Assembly (NCBI RefSeq): GCF_030272615.1
Contig: NC_081406.1
Location: 113,803,783-113,867,782, forward strand
DNA: 64,000 bases
Source of the DNA: Cryptomeria japonica
Taxonomy: Eukaryota > Streptophyta > Pinopsida > Cupressales > Cupressaceae
Reading direction: 5' to 3'
Shown one piece after another: positions 11,466 to 23,560 of this stretch (position 1 is its first letter; the number at the start of each line of letters is the position of its first letter). The translations under genes were made by a program, and so were the position numbers. The notes under the pieces were generated by a model that was not told the origin of the DNA, did not search any database, and worked only from the letters and a program-made list of their open reading frames with translations.

Positions 11466-12640
11466 TGTATACACCTAAAAATGGTGTGAAGATAATTAAT
11501 TGAATAAGAAATTATTTAATTAATCCCCTTCCCAATTTAATTAAATTCATTAGCAATTTGATTAAATTCTCAAACTCATCTACTTATTAATAAATCCAAG
11601 GATTTATTTAATAGGTTCATTTAAATGGTCCCCTTTGATTAATTAATCTAAATTGATTAATCGCCCCCCCCCATTAAATTCATTTCTTCTAATCTCCTAA
11701 TCAATTAAAACAAATCAATTTATGAGTTGTTGAAAGTTAATTAGCCTTTTACTATTATTTGAATTTTTAAATTCAAATTCCCCACATGCCTCCTAACTTC
11801 TAACCACCTAGCCTAACCACCCCTAATTTAACCCATTCCACCTAACCTTGGGTTTAACTAACTCTATCCTATCCTGCACATTCTAACCTCCTTATCCTAA
11901 CCTCCTATCTTGTGGATATTCTCTCCTTGAGACACATGGCACTTTCGCCACATATCTCCTCTCTTGGACACTTTCCCTCTCATGAGAAAGGCTCCTTGAC
12001 ACTTTTCACCACAGAGATGACAAGTGTCCCTTCCTCCAACCTCTTCTCCAACCTCCTCCAATTTCACCCTTGATATATTCAGACTCAATCTTGACAGTTG
12101 ATTCCTGCCACCTCAACCCTGGCCTTGGAAATCCTATAAATATCCCCCATGTTGGAGCACAAAGGATCCCATCTCATTTTAATCTTAGGTATTGTTACTA
12201 TAGGCAGATCCATTCTGGCATATCATTTGAGCATTGCTATTATAGGCAATTGCATCTTAGATCTAGTATAATTTGATCATTTTCTAGAATAATTATTGAA
12301 TCATGTAGCTTAATCAATCTCTTTTCTAGCTTAATTGCATCATCATCATAGCTTAATCACACATATCATTAGATTAATTAGACTCTTGGATCAATCTATC
12401 ATAATCAATCTCATCTAGCTTGCATATCATCATCATTTTAAATCCTTTGTCTAGGTGTAGTCAAGTCACTGGGATTGCTTATCCGGATTTGAGAGTAAAT
12501 CCACATTCACATCTCTTAGAAGGTGATAGGTTGCTTTGTCATGGTTTATCTTTCATTTTCTTTTAATTTTCTAACCATTCTTGTAATGATCTATTGAGTG
12601 TTTGTGTTGCATCTGCAAGTACCATACTTCATAGGCACAA
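11466..12640 (+). repeat. Gypsy 3' LTR (second copy)
   Basis: Starts TGTATACACC right after the polypurine tract. It contains a TATA element (CCTATAAATATCCCCC) near 12,131-12,147. The right end is not fixed; the sequence turns into minus-strand element material by about 12,690. Its sequence differs too much from the LTR at 845 for the two to be ends of one insertion. Confidence 0.65.
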
Positions 12641-12689
12641 CACTAAGATCCATTCTATGGATGAGCATAACAAGTCTTTATAATGTCTT

Positions 12690-12854
12690 GAATTTCATTA
12701 TGTAAAGTTTCCAAATAAGGTTCCATCATACCCTTCCAATAAGAGAAGTTTGTTCTAGTCAAACAATGGTGAGTCAAGATGAATTTCATGCATTATTTTG
12801 GATCTACTTCAGGCAACTAAGCTTTCCAAGAGGAACCAATCCTTTGATACCAAT
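12690..12854 (-). mobile_element. Leader stub with primer-binding site of a truncated minus-strand LTR element
   Basis: Read on the minus strand, TGGTATCAAAG (12,843-12,853) lies one base downstream of an LTR end at 12,855. This is a primer-binding site differing by one base from the usual TGGTATCAGAG. Only about 160 bases of leader remain before Gypsy LTR sequence. A primer site on this side makes the LTR at 12,855 a 5' LTR by position, while its other side touches a polypurine tract (see 14,202). Confidence 0.55.
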
Positions 12855-14201
12855 TGTTGAACCCAAGGTAGGATTGAGAGGAGAGGGTGAATCGGTTTGA
12901 AAATTTAAAATATATTAATTAACCATACTGTAACAATACTAAAATCACATCAATCATCAACACGTGAATAATAGATTTATGTGGTAAACCCAAATAGGTA
13001 AAAACCACACTGAGAATCAATCTCATAATATTATAAAGATGATTATAAAGTTTTAGGCTTATTTCCAAGGAGAAATATCTACCTAATGAGCTTGCAGAAA
13101 TAAGGCACACTACCTTAGGGCAAGATACAATGACTTGCACAACTGAGGCACATTGCTTTACACCAATATACAAAATGTTTCTAAAGGACCCACTATCATT
13201 CAAAAACATAAGAAATATAAGAATTGAAATGAGCAAAAAATATCTTGAATGTGAGATTGTCCTTGACCATATATATCAATCAACCAACATCATGGAAAAC
13301 ATCTCTGACAACTATTACTGTCTTAGCAAACTGTTTCATAGAATATATCACCTTCAAAGCTCTTCACAAACTGACTTTCACACATTTGTAGTCTCAAATC
13401 TATTTGCATATCATCCAAAAAAAATTCTCATCAATTCACACTCTATCCCATACTCAACTCATACATCTAAAATCCTTAAATATAAGATACATCATTAAAA
13501 AACTAATTGAGGATTGGCTAAATTTGGATAAGAAATATTGCATAAATTAAGCCACTCGGACAAAAAATAATCAAGGCAATCCACTCTAGGAGAAAGAGGG
13601 GACCCAAATACATCATAACACAACCTTCCAAGATGTATCCAACAATTTTCACATGCTATAACATCCTCCAAAGATGTCATCAAACATAATGTGTAGATAG
13701 GCAATAAGACTTGTCAACTAGTTGGCCAAAAGACATATTTTGATGCAAAATATACCATGCAAATCTGTACATAAAAAAGTGAGATCCATAATAACCTTCT
13801 AACACATTCTTTGAAATGCATATTTGGACCTAAGGACATGATCTAATACATAACAACTCAACCAAACAAACCAAACCATAACACAACTGAATATTTCAAA
13901 GTTCCAAACATAAATCAACATAGCTCTCTTGAGGAATAGAAACACATGAACCGTTGTCCTTGAGTCTTTGCTTGATCTCCATCTTGATCTTCATCTTGAT
14001 GCCGACTTAGTATAACCACAGGTTGTCTCTTATGCACATATCGGTTGACACAAAGTATTGGTTAGAGATAAACCTCAAACATACCGGTTGACAGTGTAAA
14101 CAATTGAAGTTACACCAGTAGTCAATATAATCATATGTGTGTGTGAGTGTGTTTCATCAATGACAACAAATGATAAATACATTACAATCATCATCAAGCC
14201 A
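12855..14201 (-). repeat. Chimeric LTR: diverged left part, element-matched right part
   Basis: Plus-strand ends TGTTGAACC...AAGCCA. From about 13,944 to 14,201 it matches 20,299-20,554 almost base for base; this is the U3 start on the minus strand. From 12,855 to about 13,940 it matches the LTR at 19,440 only in short motifs: the G-rich GAGAGGAGAGGGTGAATCGG near its start and an AAATAGGTAAAAACCACACTGAG block. It therefore looks like a recombinant of two related LTRs, or one LTR broken by another. No coding content is supported. Confidence 0.6.
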
Positions 14202-14217
14202 ACAATCTTCCCCTTTT
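14202..14217 (-). promoter_or_regulatory. Polypurine tract (minus strand)
   Basis: Minus-strand AAAAGGGGAAGATTGT ends where the LTR begins with TGGCTTGATG. It marks the 3' end of the internal region of the non-autonomous element. Confidence 0.6.
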
Positions 14218-14388
14218 GCATTGATGGAAACACTTAGAAGATTTTATAGTAATACCGCTAAGTGTGTATACACAACAAATTTACGCATAAACTCGTGCTC
14301 CCCCTTAATGCATACATCATATAAAATTTTCAGAAACACACATACATATTTCTACTACCCCTTTGACCAATCCCAAATTGAAAAAGTA

Positions 14389-14461
<73 letters not shown>
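14389..14461. repeat. Compound microsatellite (AT)n(AG)n
   Basis: About 16 AT units run directly into about 20 AG units. Several overlapping reading frames here (L-S-L-S and Y-I-Y-I runs) are products of the repeat only. Confidence 0.97.
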
Positions 14462-14464
<3 letters not shown>

Positions 14465-14517
14465 TGTATCAAAGTGCTTAGCATATACAATAGTAACAAA
14501 AAAAACTATATCAAAAT

Positions 14518-17500
14518 TCAAGCATAAGCAAGTCTCATGAAAATAATAGTGTAGCTCATCTTCAATTGTGACAAAGTGTTTTTCCACGACTCCAACATGT
14601 TCTCAGTATACTCAAATGTAGATAGCAGCTGTGAATGAAATTCTTCCATTGAGTCCAGTGTGCAGGTTTCAGGGGTTGCTAAGATAGCTTCTGCATTGGA
14701 GTAGGCTCTTTGTAATATGTCTACTTGTGATGTGAACAGACTCTTGAGTTCTTTTAGAGACCGAAGTCTCTTTGCCTTCTCATTATCATAGATATTCAAT
14801 TTGTTATGCATATCATCTAGAGATTTGTTAAGGGCAAGTATAGAGTCCTGGAGTGGGACATATGCCTTGCATATCCTTTCTATCTCTTGCTTTGTTTCTA
14901 TTTGTCTTTTTGAAATGTCTGAATAAAAGAAAGTAACATTGGAGGTAGAAGCAAGATACTTCCCTCCTATTTCAATATCTTTACTCAATAGAGTTTTATT
15001 GTGCGATAGAGCCATTTTTCCACTGTTAATATCCTTTGCTAGTTTTTCTCCATATTTCTTCTTGTGACTCTTTTTAGCATATAGTTGAGATACATCTTCT
15101 AGTGACTTGATTTGATTAGATGCATCTGTAACTAACTAACCAAGTTTGCTGATTGGTGTAGATAGATGTGCTATAGATGTTTCCGGTAGCAGACTAGATA
15201 AAATATTTACTGTAGTCTGAATTGTCTCTTCTTCAACCCTTTTCTCTTTTAGTCTCTTCTTATAAGCTCTAGATTGCATGACACTTGCAATATTCATCGT
15301 TTCTGATGCACTCAAATTGTTCATATCAATAGGTCCTGAAATACTTAGAGAATCATCATCATCCTCATCAAGTTGCTTCTACTTTGCTAGTTCAAAGGAT
15401 ACAACCTTAATGATTGCTTTCTTTGTATTATTCTTTGTTTCCTTTTCATAGGACTGTGTGACAATAATTTTAGTAGGATCCTTCTGAATAACTTGAATGA
15501 CTGGTCAAGATTGGGGTTTCTCCAGTTGTTCTGTTGCCGGTGGATTGTCCACTTTTAGTTGAGTTGTTGGTTGCTCAACTAAGGTAACCTATACATAACC
15601 ATTTGCAGGAGGCTCCATATTTGGTGTAGTATTATCTCTAGATAGGTCAATTATATTCTAAAAATCATCAACAACATGAATAATGGTGTCATCCCTCTTC
15701 TTGAGAGGATAGACCTCATCAGGTTGAATAATCTCTTCTTCATCCATTTCGGGTCTATTAGCAATGTTGTCAACATTATCCTCATTCATAGAGGATTGGA
15801 TGAGCTCTTCCATCCATTTGATTTCATGGGATATATGATGGGTCTTAGTTTCAATGATTTCCCTCTTTCCACTGAGTAACTTTAGTCTTCTTGCTTTGAA
15901 TGTAAAATGAGATTTGTATCGAGCAACTAAAGCACTAATATCATCCTTAAGAAAATATTGTACAAATACCTCATCAATGATTTCTTTTTCTAATCTCATG
16001 AAATCCTCCCATTTATTCAAAAGAATAGTGTTCAAAGAATTTGAGATATTCTTTTCTAGTTCATGTGGATGTCTACTGTAATGACACAAATGAGTGATTA
16101 CCTATTGAATCACTTGCTCTTTCTCTCATTTTTAGTGAAGGAATCAAAATGCTTCTTTACATTGTCAAACCTATTCCTCCTTAGTGTCTTCATTGTCCTT
16201 TCAAAATGGGTTTCTATCTTGAAAGATGCTATATCAAGAGGCTTAGTTGCCTTTGGCACTTCCTTAACCTTCTTGGATATTTTGCCGGTTGTTTTTACCT
16301 TCTTTGGTTCTTCATAAGAATCTATTCCCTCAGACTCTGGTTGCAAAATTAATTTTCTACCTCTCTTCTTTGTCTCCTTCTTAATATATACTTTAGGTCC
16401 CAGTTCCTTTTTGGTTAGGACACTCTGAGTAACCCTAGTACTCTTTATTGCTGGAGATGCTTCATCATATTTTTTATTCTTTCCTCTTGCACTTTTAATA
16501 GGTGCTGTATTGGTTTGTGCAGGTGCATCTTGGACTGCCACAACGTCTAATTTTCCCTTCTTTTTGTCTTTAGGTGATTCCAATAGGGTATTAGCACAAT
16601 GAACTAGTAGATCATAGTTTAGCTCATAACTCATATCTTTCATTTCTTCCTCTCTTGGTTCAATGGCTTGCATCAGGCAAAAAATTAGTGGTAACCGTGA
16701 AGATTATATCCTTTTCAAAGTGCTTTACCACTTCTTCTGGTAGTCTCATTCTCATGCTCATTTTCTTTTAGAACTCATTGAAATACTTATTCATGGCAGA
16801 AAGGAAAGTATTCTTTACAACCTTGATGTTGTTCTTAATTTGTGCCAAGACTGGTGAGTCCTTTGACCACTATTCCTGGTAGAAAGTTCTAAAAATAAAA
16901 GAATAGTCCAACTACTAGCTGACCAAACTTGAATTTCAAACTACTATCCTTCTTGATAGATTGTAAATTCAAAAATAATTGTCTCCTAATAGCTTTACAG
17001 AGATCATAATTTGCATTATCAACAATCATTCTGTGAGTTGTATGAACTGTTGCAGATGGAACATTGTTAAGTCTAATGTTGTAAAATACTCAGTTTCCTA
17101 TCACCATTTCTGCAAGTTTTACTACAGGGTCTTTAATGTTATTAATGGAAAAAGCACGCCCATCAGATGTAGAACCGGTTAAGTTGAAGACAATATCCTT
17201 AGAAATTCTCCTTAACCTGGGTACTTCACCGGTTGAGAAATAGCCAGTCACAACCTGAATGGCTTTCTTTGTAATTGTGTGAGTTATTTCTAAATACATG
17301 TTTTCTCCATGAACTCGACTCAAAATGATTCTGATATGCACTTCTTCAAAATCTTCAAGAAAATAAGAGGCATTATGAAAGCCCTTTTCAAAAACCCTAG
17401 CATACTTTGTCTTAAACTCACTATTCTCATCACAAAGTGATTTTAATTGTGTAAATGTATAGAGATCCTAAATCTTTTGTCTTGCAGTCAATGTAACTAG

Positions 17501-17635
17501 ACAAATCACCTTGACCAAAAATCCACTCGGAACTTGTGACAATGCATTATATGACACAATCTGATATGCCTCTATAGCTTCCATAGGCTCTGAAGTTATC
17601 ATTAACCTCTCTACAATCTTTGAAGTTGATGCCAT
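14518..17635 (-). pseudogene. Long second ORF of the non-autonomous element, unknown function
   Basis: Starts at ATG 17,635 (M-A-S-T-S-K) and can be followed in segments to about 14,518 through three frames, interrupted by many stops. It would have been about 1,000 residues. The N-terminal third is mixed alpha/beta in character, with a V-T-G..S-T-S-D-G-R-A-F-S-I-N-N-I stretch near 17,130-17,175 that faintly recalls plant transposon-associated domains. The middle (16,110-16,673) is highly basic (K-K-x-K runs). The segment 15,658-16,089 is acidic. The C-terminal part (14,518-15,015) is predicted helical or coiled-coil. I recognise no enzyme motif. It lies downstream of the gag-like gene on the same strand. 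An accessory or structural TE protein is the best guess; a captured host gene is possible. Confidence 0.6.
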
Positions 17636-18212
17636 TTTAGATGAACAAGATTTGAAGTAATATGTTCAAAGAAATACCTTGTTTGGTGCACGTTGCCCCG
17701 TTTACCAGTTGAAACACCCAAGTGCACACCAGTTCAACCTTCTGTGACCTTCCATTCAGCTTAATTTTATAAATCACAAAACAATTCGGCATTTAATCAA
17801 CTAAACAATCTTACTCAGGTCAGCAAGCGCTCCAAATTTCTTTCTCGAATGCATTAGGGTAAAAATGACAAAGTAAAGCTCGCTTTTATCCTTTTTACCC
17901 ACTGCATTAAATGCTTGCCCGTTAGGGTTACAAACCCTAATTTCACTGCTCAAGTGGAAAACTAGTTGATAACATATTAACAAAAAGTTACCAAAATTTC
18001 ATGTTTCAAAATTCTTTTCCCGCTCATTTTTCACAAGGGGTTCGAAGGTAATTTAACCATTAAGCTCCCCTTAGCCATATTAAAAAGGTTTAAGTCACCG
18101 ATGCAGGGTTCTCTTCATTGGGTGAAGGAACAATTTCTTCTCCAGGTGAGTCATTACTTTTCTTCTTCCAAATCCGATTCATATCCTCTCTGGTTTCTTC
18201 AATATCAACTTT
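17636..18212 (-). other. Spacer between gag-like gene and second ORF
   Basis: AT-rich, no supported gene. The 60-codon frame at 17,801-17,983 has no recognisable feature. It may have held a subgenomic promoter or a leader for the second ORF, but I see no clear TATA box. Confidence 0.4.
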
Positions 18213-19377
18213 CTACTTTCCTTTTTGATCCTTAGAAGAGTTGACTGGTTTTCTATATCTAGATCTACAAAAATTTGCTAAGTGCCCCAATTTGTTATAG
18301 TGATAATAGGCCATACTAGATGATCTCCAAGGTCCTGCATTTCCTCTTCCTGTTCCTCTTCTGTAGTTCATTGCCATATGACCAAAGTTATTATAGATGG
18401 TGCAAACAACATTTGTTACCTTTTCCATCTCAAATGGACTAAACCGGTTGTCGTAGGATCTTTTCCAGTTTAGGTTTACCTGGTTGTCAAATTTCCTCAT
18501 TTGATCACCATTTGGTCTTGGATGCATGTCTGGCACCAGATTGTTTGCTCCATATCTACACTCAACAGATCTATGTCCATACATTCCACATGTGAAGCAA
18601 TGACCTTCAAATTTATTGGACACATACCTAGCATTAGTATTGTAACTTGCATTTCTATTAGGTTTGTCTCTACAAACATTTGTAGTGTGACCAGCTTTAT
18701 GGCAAACAAAGTAGATAGGTTTAAAGATCTTATTACCGGTGGGCTTATTGATCTTAGGAGCAGATTTGTTCTTAGGATTGTTGCTCTTTGTACCGAAGGA
18801 TTCACCTTTTCTAGTTGTGTGAAAACCAAGTCCAAAGATATCACCCTTCATTCTTTGTGATTAAATTTGTTCTTCTAGCATGGTAGAACTTTTGATGAAC
18901 TTCTCTAATTTCTCATTGGCTTCAATAATCTATTTGGTGAGATCTTCATTGTGCTTTGACAGGTTTTCTTTTAGTGATGATGCAAGTTCAAGATCTAGTT
19001 GTAGGTTCTCCTTTTCTTCTCTTTCAACAACCAAAAACTCATGCATAGTGGCATTTTCCCATTTGATCTTTGTAATCTCTTGATCTCTTTCCTTGATAAG
19101 ATCTTCAGTAGCTCTTCTGGCTTCTAGTTTCTGAGATAGTGAGACCTTCTAGCTCTCTCCTTAGATTCAATTTTTTACTATTTAACTTTTCAACTTTCTT
19201 TGCTAAAGCATTAATATTGGCTTCATCTGAAGAACTATTTTTAGATATCTCTAATAGTTGTTCAGTTAGCTCTCTCCTTTTGACTTGAGAAGCTTTCAGT
19301 TTGACCTTAAGGGTTTCAAGCTCATTTCTACTAGCTTCTGGCTCTCTAGCCATCTTGAAGTAGCTCATGTCCCCCAT
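18213..19377 (-). pseudogene. Gag-like gene: coiled coil plus four CCHC zinc knuckles
   Basis: ATG at 19,377 has a good context (ACCATGG). The N-terminal half (19,377 to about 18,900) is a long K/E/L-rich coiled coil. A frameshift lies near 19,125 and stops near 18,930 and 18,865. The C-terminal half (18,851-18,213) carries four zinc-knuckle positions. The second is intact (C-F-T-C..H..C). The first lacks its first Cys, the third has two Cys replaced by Tyr, and the fourth has its first two Cys replaced by Tyr. These C-to-Y changes are all G-to-A. The gene begins just inside the primer-binding site, as gag does in LTR elements. It probably bound element RNA in the particle. Confidence 0.75.
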
Positions 19378-19425
19378 GGTGGTTTCAAGGCTCCTTTCTA
19401 AGCGATTAGGCTTCAAAGAAGTTAG

Positions 19426-19437
19426 GCTCTGATACCA
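19426..19437 (-). promoter_or_regulatory. Primer-binding site (tRNA-iMet type) of non-autonomous element
   Basis: Plus-strand GCTCTGATACCA is the reverse complement of TGGTATCAGAGC. It lies 2 bases from the LTR end at 19,440. Confidence 0.9.
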
Positions 19438-19439
19438 AT

Positions 19440-20554
19440 TGATGGACTTGAAAAGCACTGAGAGCGGGGGGGGGGGGGGGGGGGGGGTGGGTGAATTAGT
19501 AACACCAAAAATAAAACCACTTCAAACACTAATCGGTAGATGAACTTAACAAAGCTTTTAAACACAATGCATGCAATCCAAAATGATATAACATCCACAA
19601 AAAGTAAAGCATCCACCATAACACAAGTGTTTGTACTTGGAAAACACAAATAGGTAAAAACCACAGTGAGATGGAACTCACAAGTTAACTGTCTGCAGTA
19701 ATAGATAACTAATCGATTAAGGTCTACAAAGTGCTCTGCTAGGAGCGAATCTTGTTAGATATCCCAAAGCTTGATTAGAATCTTATACCTTGTTAAGAGT
19801 AGTACCCTGTTAGGAATAGCTTTGGTGGAGGATTTCAGAATCCAAACTAATGGATCACCCTATTAGAGGATTTATACATTTAAGCTTGTTAGAGCTTACC
19901 TGGTTAAGGGATTTGACTCTGCTGTAATGGTTAGAAAACAACAAGAATGGTTTGATCTATTCTGAGTAGCACAATACTTGCTTGATCAGATCCTTATAAT
20001 CATATTCAACACTTTATTCAACACACTCTTCATCTTAACACTTATCACTCTTCAACAAAAACTTTCACTCTTCATGCATACCATTATTAGTAAAAGATTT
20101 ACTGAGATGTCGATATATAAACATTCAAATTTCATGTTGGCCTAAGGAAATCATGACACAATTTCCTAGGTGCAGTGTATCTGGACAAGTGACCATAACT
20201 CATCACAAAAATAACTACCAAGTAGTTGGTGTTGGTAACTCATCACAAAAAACAATAAATACCGGTTGGAATAATTAATACTGGTTTGAGTAAAACATAT
20301 GAACCGTTGTCCTTGAGTCTCTGCTTGATCTCCATCTTGATCTTCATCTTGATGTCGACTTAGTATAACCATAGGTTGTCTCTTATGCACATACCAGTTG
20401 GCACAAAGTACCGATTAGAGATAAACCTCTAACATACCCGTTGACAGTGTAAACAATTGAAGTTACACCAGTAGTCAATATAATCATATGTGTGTGTGAG
20501 TGTGTTTCATCAATGAAAACAAATGATGAATACATTACAATCATCATCAAGCCA
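19440..20554 (-). repeat. 5' LTR of the non-autonomous element
   Basis: 1,115 bp, plus-strand ends TGATGGACTT...AAGCCA. A run of 22 G (19,466-19,487) sits 26 bases from its edge, at the place where the Copia LTR at 63,493 has GAGGGGAGGGGGGG. It shares a TTTGTAC(T/G)TGGAAA...AAAACCACAGTG block with that Copia LTR. Its right 255 bases match 13,944-14,201. Confidence 0.8.
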
Positions 20555-21400
20555 TCAAACACCACTAGAGAAACAAACTAAGAATACTATATAGGCCATA
20601 TAATCACAACCACTAAACCACAACATGAATTTCAGCATATCCTAAGGCTACTGAAGGATTTCTAGATTAGTTTGACAAACACCCTTATTATTAGATAACA
20701 ATAACAACTAACTTTTGTAATCAAAACCAATAAGTATTATTTTATGCATATTACCATAGCCAACACCAAAATATCAACTGCAACACCAAACACAAACAAG
20801 AACATATCCAGACCACAATCCAAGTTTGACATCAATGACAACCATACAAGCTCATGTTTCCAACGAAGAGTGCCTTATCTGGTATGAATTAAAGTTTTTT
20901 TGGTTTCTATTTGTTTCTCTAGAATCTAGATAAACAAAAAAATTAGGATAAGGCTAAAAATCAAAAAAACGTTCAAAGCCTCAAGTAATAGTGCATCAAA
21001 TAGCAAGATATTAAAACAAAACACTTTTAAATATAAAAATGAATGAATTGCAATCTAAAAAAGGTCAAATTTAGGATAATAATAAAATTAAACGCATGTT
21101 GGTTGTGTAAGAAATAATTCATAAGGTACACTACTTTCCCTTGTTTTGCAAATTGGAAACAAGTTAAGAAAAATTAAGTGAGAAATTTCATGTTTAAACA
21201 TGCTTGAGCCAAAATAGCACTAGTATAGGTGATTTAATCATAAGTTCCCATTATCAAGTGATTGTCCAATTAGTGACAATGTTGCAATTCATGGCAAATG
21301 GGTTATCTAATAATGTAAAACTGAGAAAACCCATGTCCATGCCATGTTCTAAAGGCTACGTGCAAAATTAAGAAACTGTATATACATGTTATACCTTGAA
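20555..21400. other. No gene seen
   Basis: AT-rich sequence between the end of the non-autonomous element's LTR and the minus-strand Gypsy LTR. I see no coding motif, RNA gene or clear repeat; part may be the far end (U5) of the Gypsy LTR. Confidence 0.4.
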
Positions 21401-22762
21401 ACCACCCTTGCCATAAAAATATTTACAAACCAATGTAGCAAGAAGAGCCCAATACAATTTTATCCATCTGTATGTAGAAAAATTTGATCCCATAGGAATG
21501 CAAATACACAATGAAAGAAACACTCAAAATCACAATAACAATGCAACAATGAATATTGGACAAGAAGAAGCCAAACCAACATGAAATCAAACCAAAACAA
21601 AGTATTTTAGCCTCCTCGATGCAACTATTTTTCTTATAATAACAATTTTTATGTGTGCTCACAATTTTGACAACATAAGGGTGCTCAAAGTGCTCAAGCT
21701 TGAATGAAGATGGTGTAGTTGACCAAAATTCCATAATGAGAGAATGGGAGAAGTTTTGCCTAAGTGTTGCATGCAATGGAATGGAGGGATAGGATGAAGA
21801 AATGAATATCAAGGGTGGATATTGATTTGGTTCTCACCTTCCATGAGAGGTTTATAAGTGTCAACCTAGGAAGGGATGAGAGGAAAAGGTGGTTGGAAAA
21901 GGGAATGAGGAGTGTAAGGAAGATTTTCTATAATAGCATTTCTTATCCTCATGCTCCAAAGTACATGGAGATGAGGAATTAAAGTTTTTTTAATTCCTTG
22001 AAAGGTACAAGTGGAGAGGGGACTCATGTGGGTACTTTCCAAAAGTGGGTGGTCTTAAAAGCTTGGTTGTAAGTGAAGAAAAAGCCATTTATGGCATGAA
22101 TTGACTAACACCCTAATCACTATGATTAGGAGTGTGCACATGTTTAAAAAGGGATGATTGGCATAACAAAGAATGATCATGGTGCAAGTGAGAAATGTAG
22201 TAGGATGGGACATTTGGAGAGAGAGATGGAGGAATTAAAAAATTAATTTTATTTGTTTGTTTCTGAGGGTATCCTCGTGACCCAACTTGACACCCATTAA
22301 TGAGGCAAGATGAGGTGAGACTAATCCTTAGGGTGTGGGAAAGGGCTCATACATTAGACACAATATAAATATTGGGTTTGTAGAGTTGAACTCAAGGCCA
22401 ATGGGGAGTGAACCCACTGCCCAAGCCAAATATCCTACCCATCGCAGGCTGAATTTAAAAATTGATTTTAATTCCATATGGAGTAAAAGGAAATTTAAAT
22501 TAATTTAAATCCAAAAGTAGAGGAAAATGAGAAAGGGATATTTTAATTAAATAAATACATAAAATTATTTAATTAAATTGGAAGATGAAAGACTATGGTG
22601 TATTTTAGGTAAATTAAATAGATGAATTCACCTAAGAAAATAGAGGAATAAATGTTGGTTAATTAAATAATAATAAATTATTTAACTAACATTATGATGA
22701 AAATGGAGGAATGATGACAAAAAATGTGTTCAAATGATAATGACCAAATTTAGGTGTGTACA
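21400..22762 (-). repeat. Gypsy LTR, minus strand (left edge uncertain)
   Basis: Its minus-strand start TGTACACACCTAAATTTGG is preceded by the polypurine tract GAAGAGGGGCAAAA (22,763-22,776), the same junction as at 845 and 11,466. A minus-strand TATA element (CACTTATAAACC) lies at 21,849-21,860. The left edge was estimated from the usual LTR length of this family. The 129-codon frame at 21,423-21,812 has no recognisable domain. Confidence 0.6.
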
Positions 22763-23560
22763 TTTTGCCCCTCTTCAAAATGGCATTAAAATAACATTAT
22801 TCTGAAAAAATTGAGAACGTAGATGACACGAAGAAAACTAAATGAAAATATGCCCCAATGTGAAAGGAAATATTATTGAATTAGATAGATATGAGTGATT
22901 CCCCCTTGAGGGGGTGGATGGGAAAAGGGGCCTAAGTGGCCTCTTGATAGAAGAATGTAGAGGGGAGGAGAAAAGGTAAAGGTGAGAAGAAAAATGAAAG
23001 AAAAAGGAGGTGCTAGGAGAAAACAATGCTAGAAAATAACACCATAGGAAGAAATAGGGCAAAAATCAACACTTGTAGGAGGAAATGATGTGAAAAATGG
23101 GGCCCATGGATCCTTGTAACTATAAAATTGATAAATTTACCCCTCATTTTACCTATGAAAAGAAGAAATTAAGAAAATTTAGAGCACTTTACAGTTAAGG
23201 ACAAAATGACTTCTAGTAGTCATCCACTATACCACATCGACATGATTTGACATGTGTGACATACACAATGGGAAGGCCCACATGTGAGTACCAAAAATCC
23301 ATACCTCCCATTTTTTTTTATGCATTTAATGCTAGCAAAGTTTAAATTTTACTAGTATGAGAAAGAGAAAAAGAGGTAACAAGGCTAGATAGACACATGT
23401 AGTTGTTTGACTGTGCCTTGATTAGTGTATTCTTATTGTTGGAAAAATGAGGAAAATAATTTTCATTAGGGATGATATACATAATAGTAGATATATTTAG
23501 AAAATGAAGGCCATACGCATGGGGAATATGTGTATTATTTGAGCTATATTAAGATCTACA
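22763..23560 (-). mobile_element. 3' internal tail of the minus-strand Gypsy element
   Basis: Begins with the polypurine tract and contains the second purine block (minus-strand CTCAAGGGGGAATCAC near 22,900), as in the other members of this family. No coding sequence is supported. Somewhere in 23,300-23,560 it meets the plus-strand PMD-like remnant; the exact junction is not visible. Confidence 0.45.

Larger units (their letters stand above)
14202..19439 (-). mobile_element. Internal region of a large non-autonomous LTR element
   Basis: Bounded by a polypurine tract at 14,202 and a tRNA-iMet primer-binding site at 19,426-19,437, both minus strand, with LTRs on either side. It holds a gag-like gene and a second long ORF, both broken, and no protease, integrase, RT or RNase H motif that I can find. 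This is the layout of a large retrotransposon derivative that needs enzymes from another element. The primer site and LTR end motifs match those of the Copia element at 56.6-64 kb. Confidence 0.7.

Noticed and set aside
14317-14587. Frames rich in L-S and Y-I
   Set aside because: Pure translation of the (AT)n(AG)n microsatellite.
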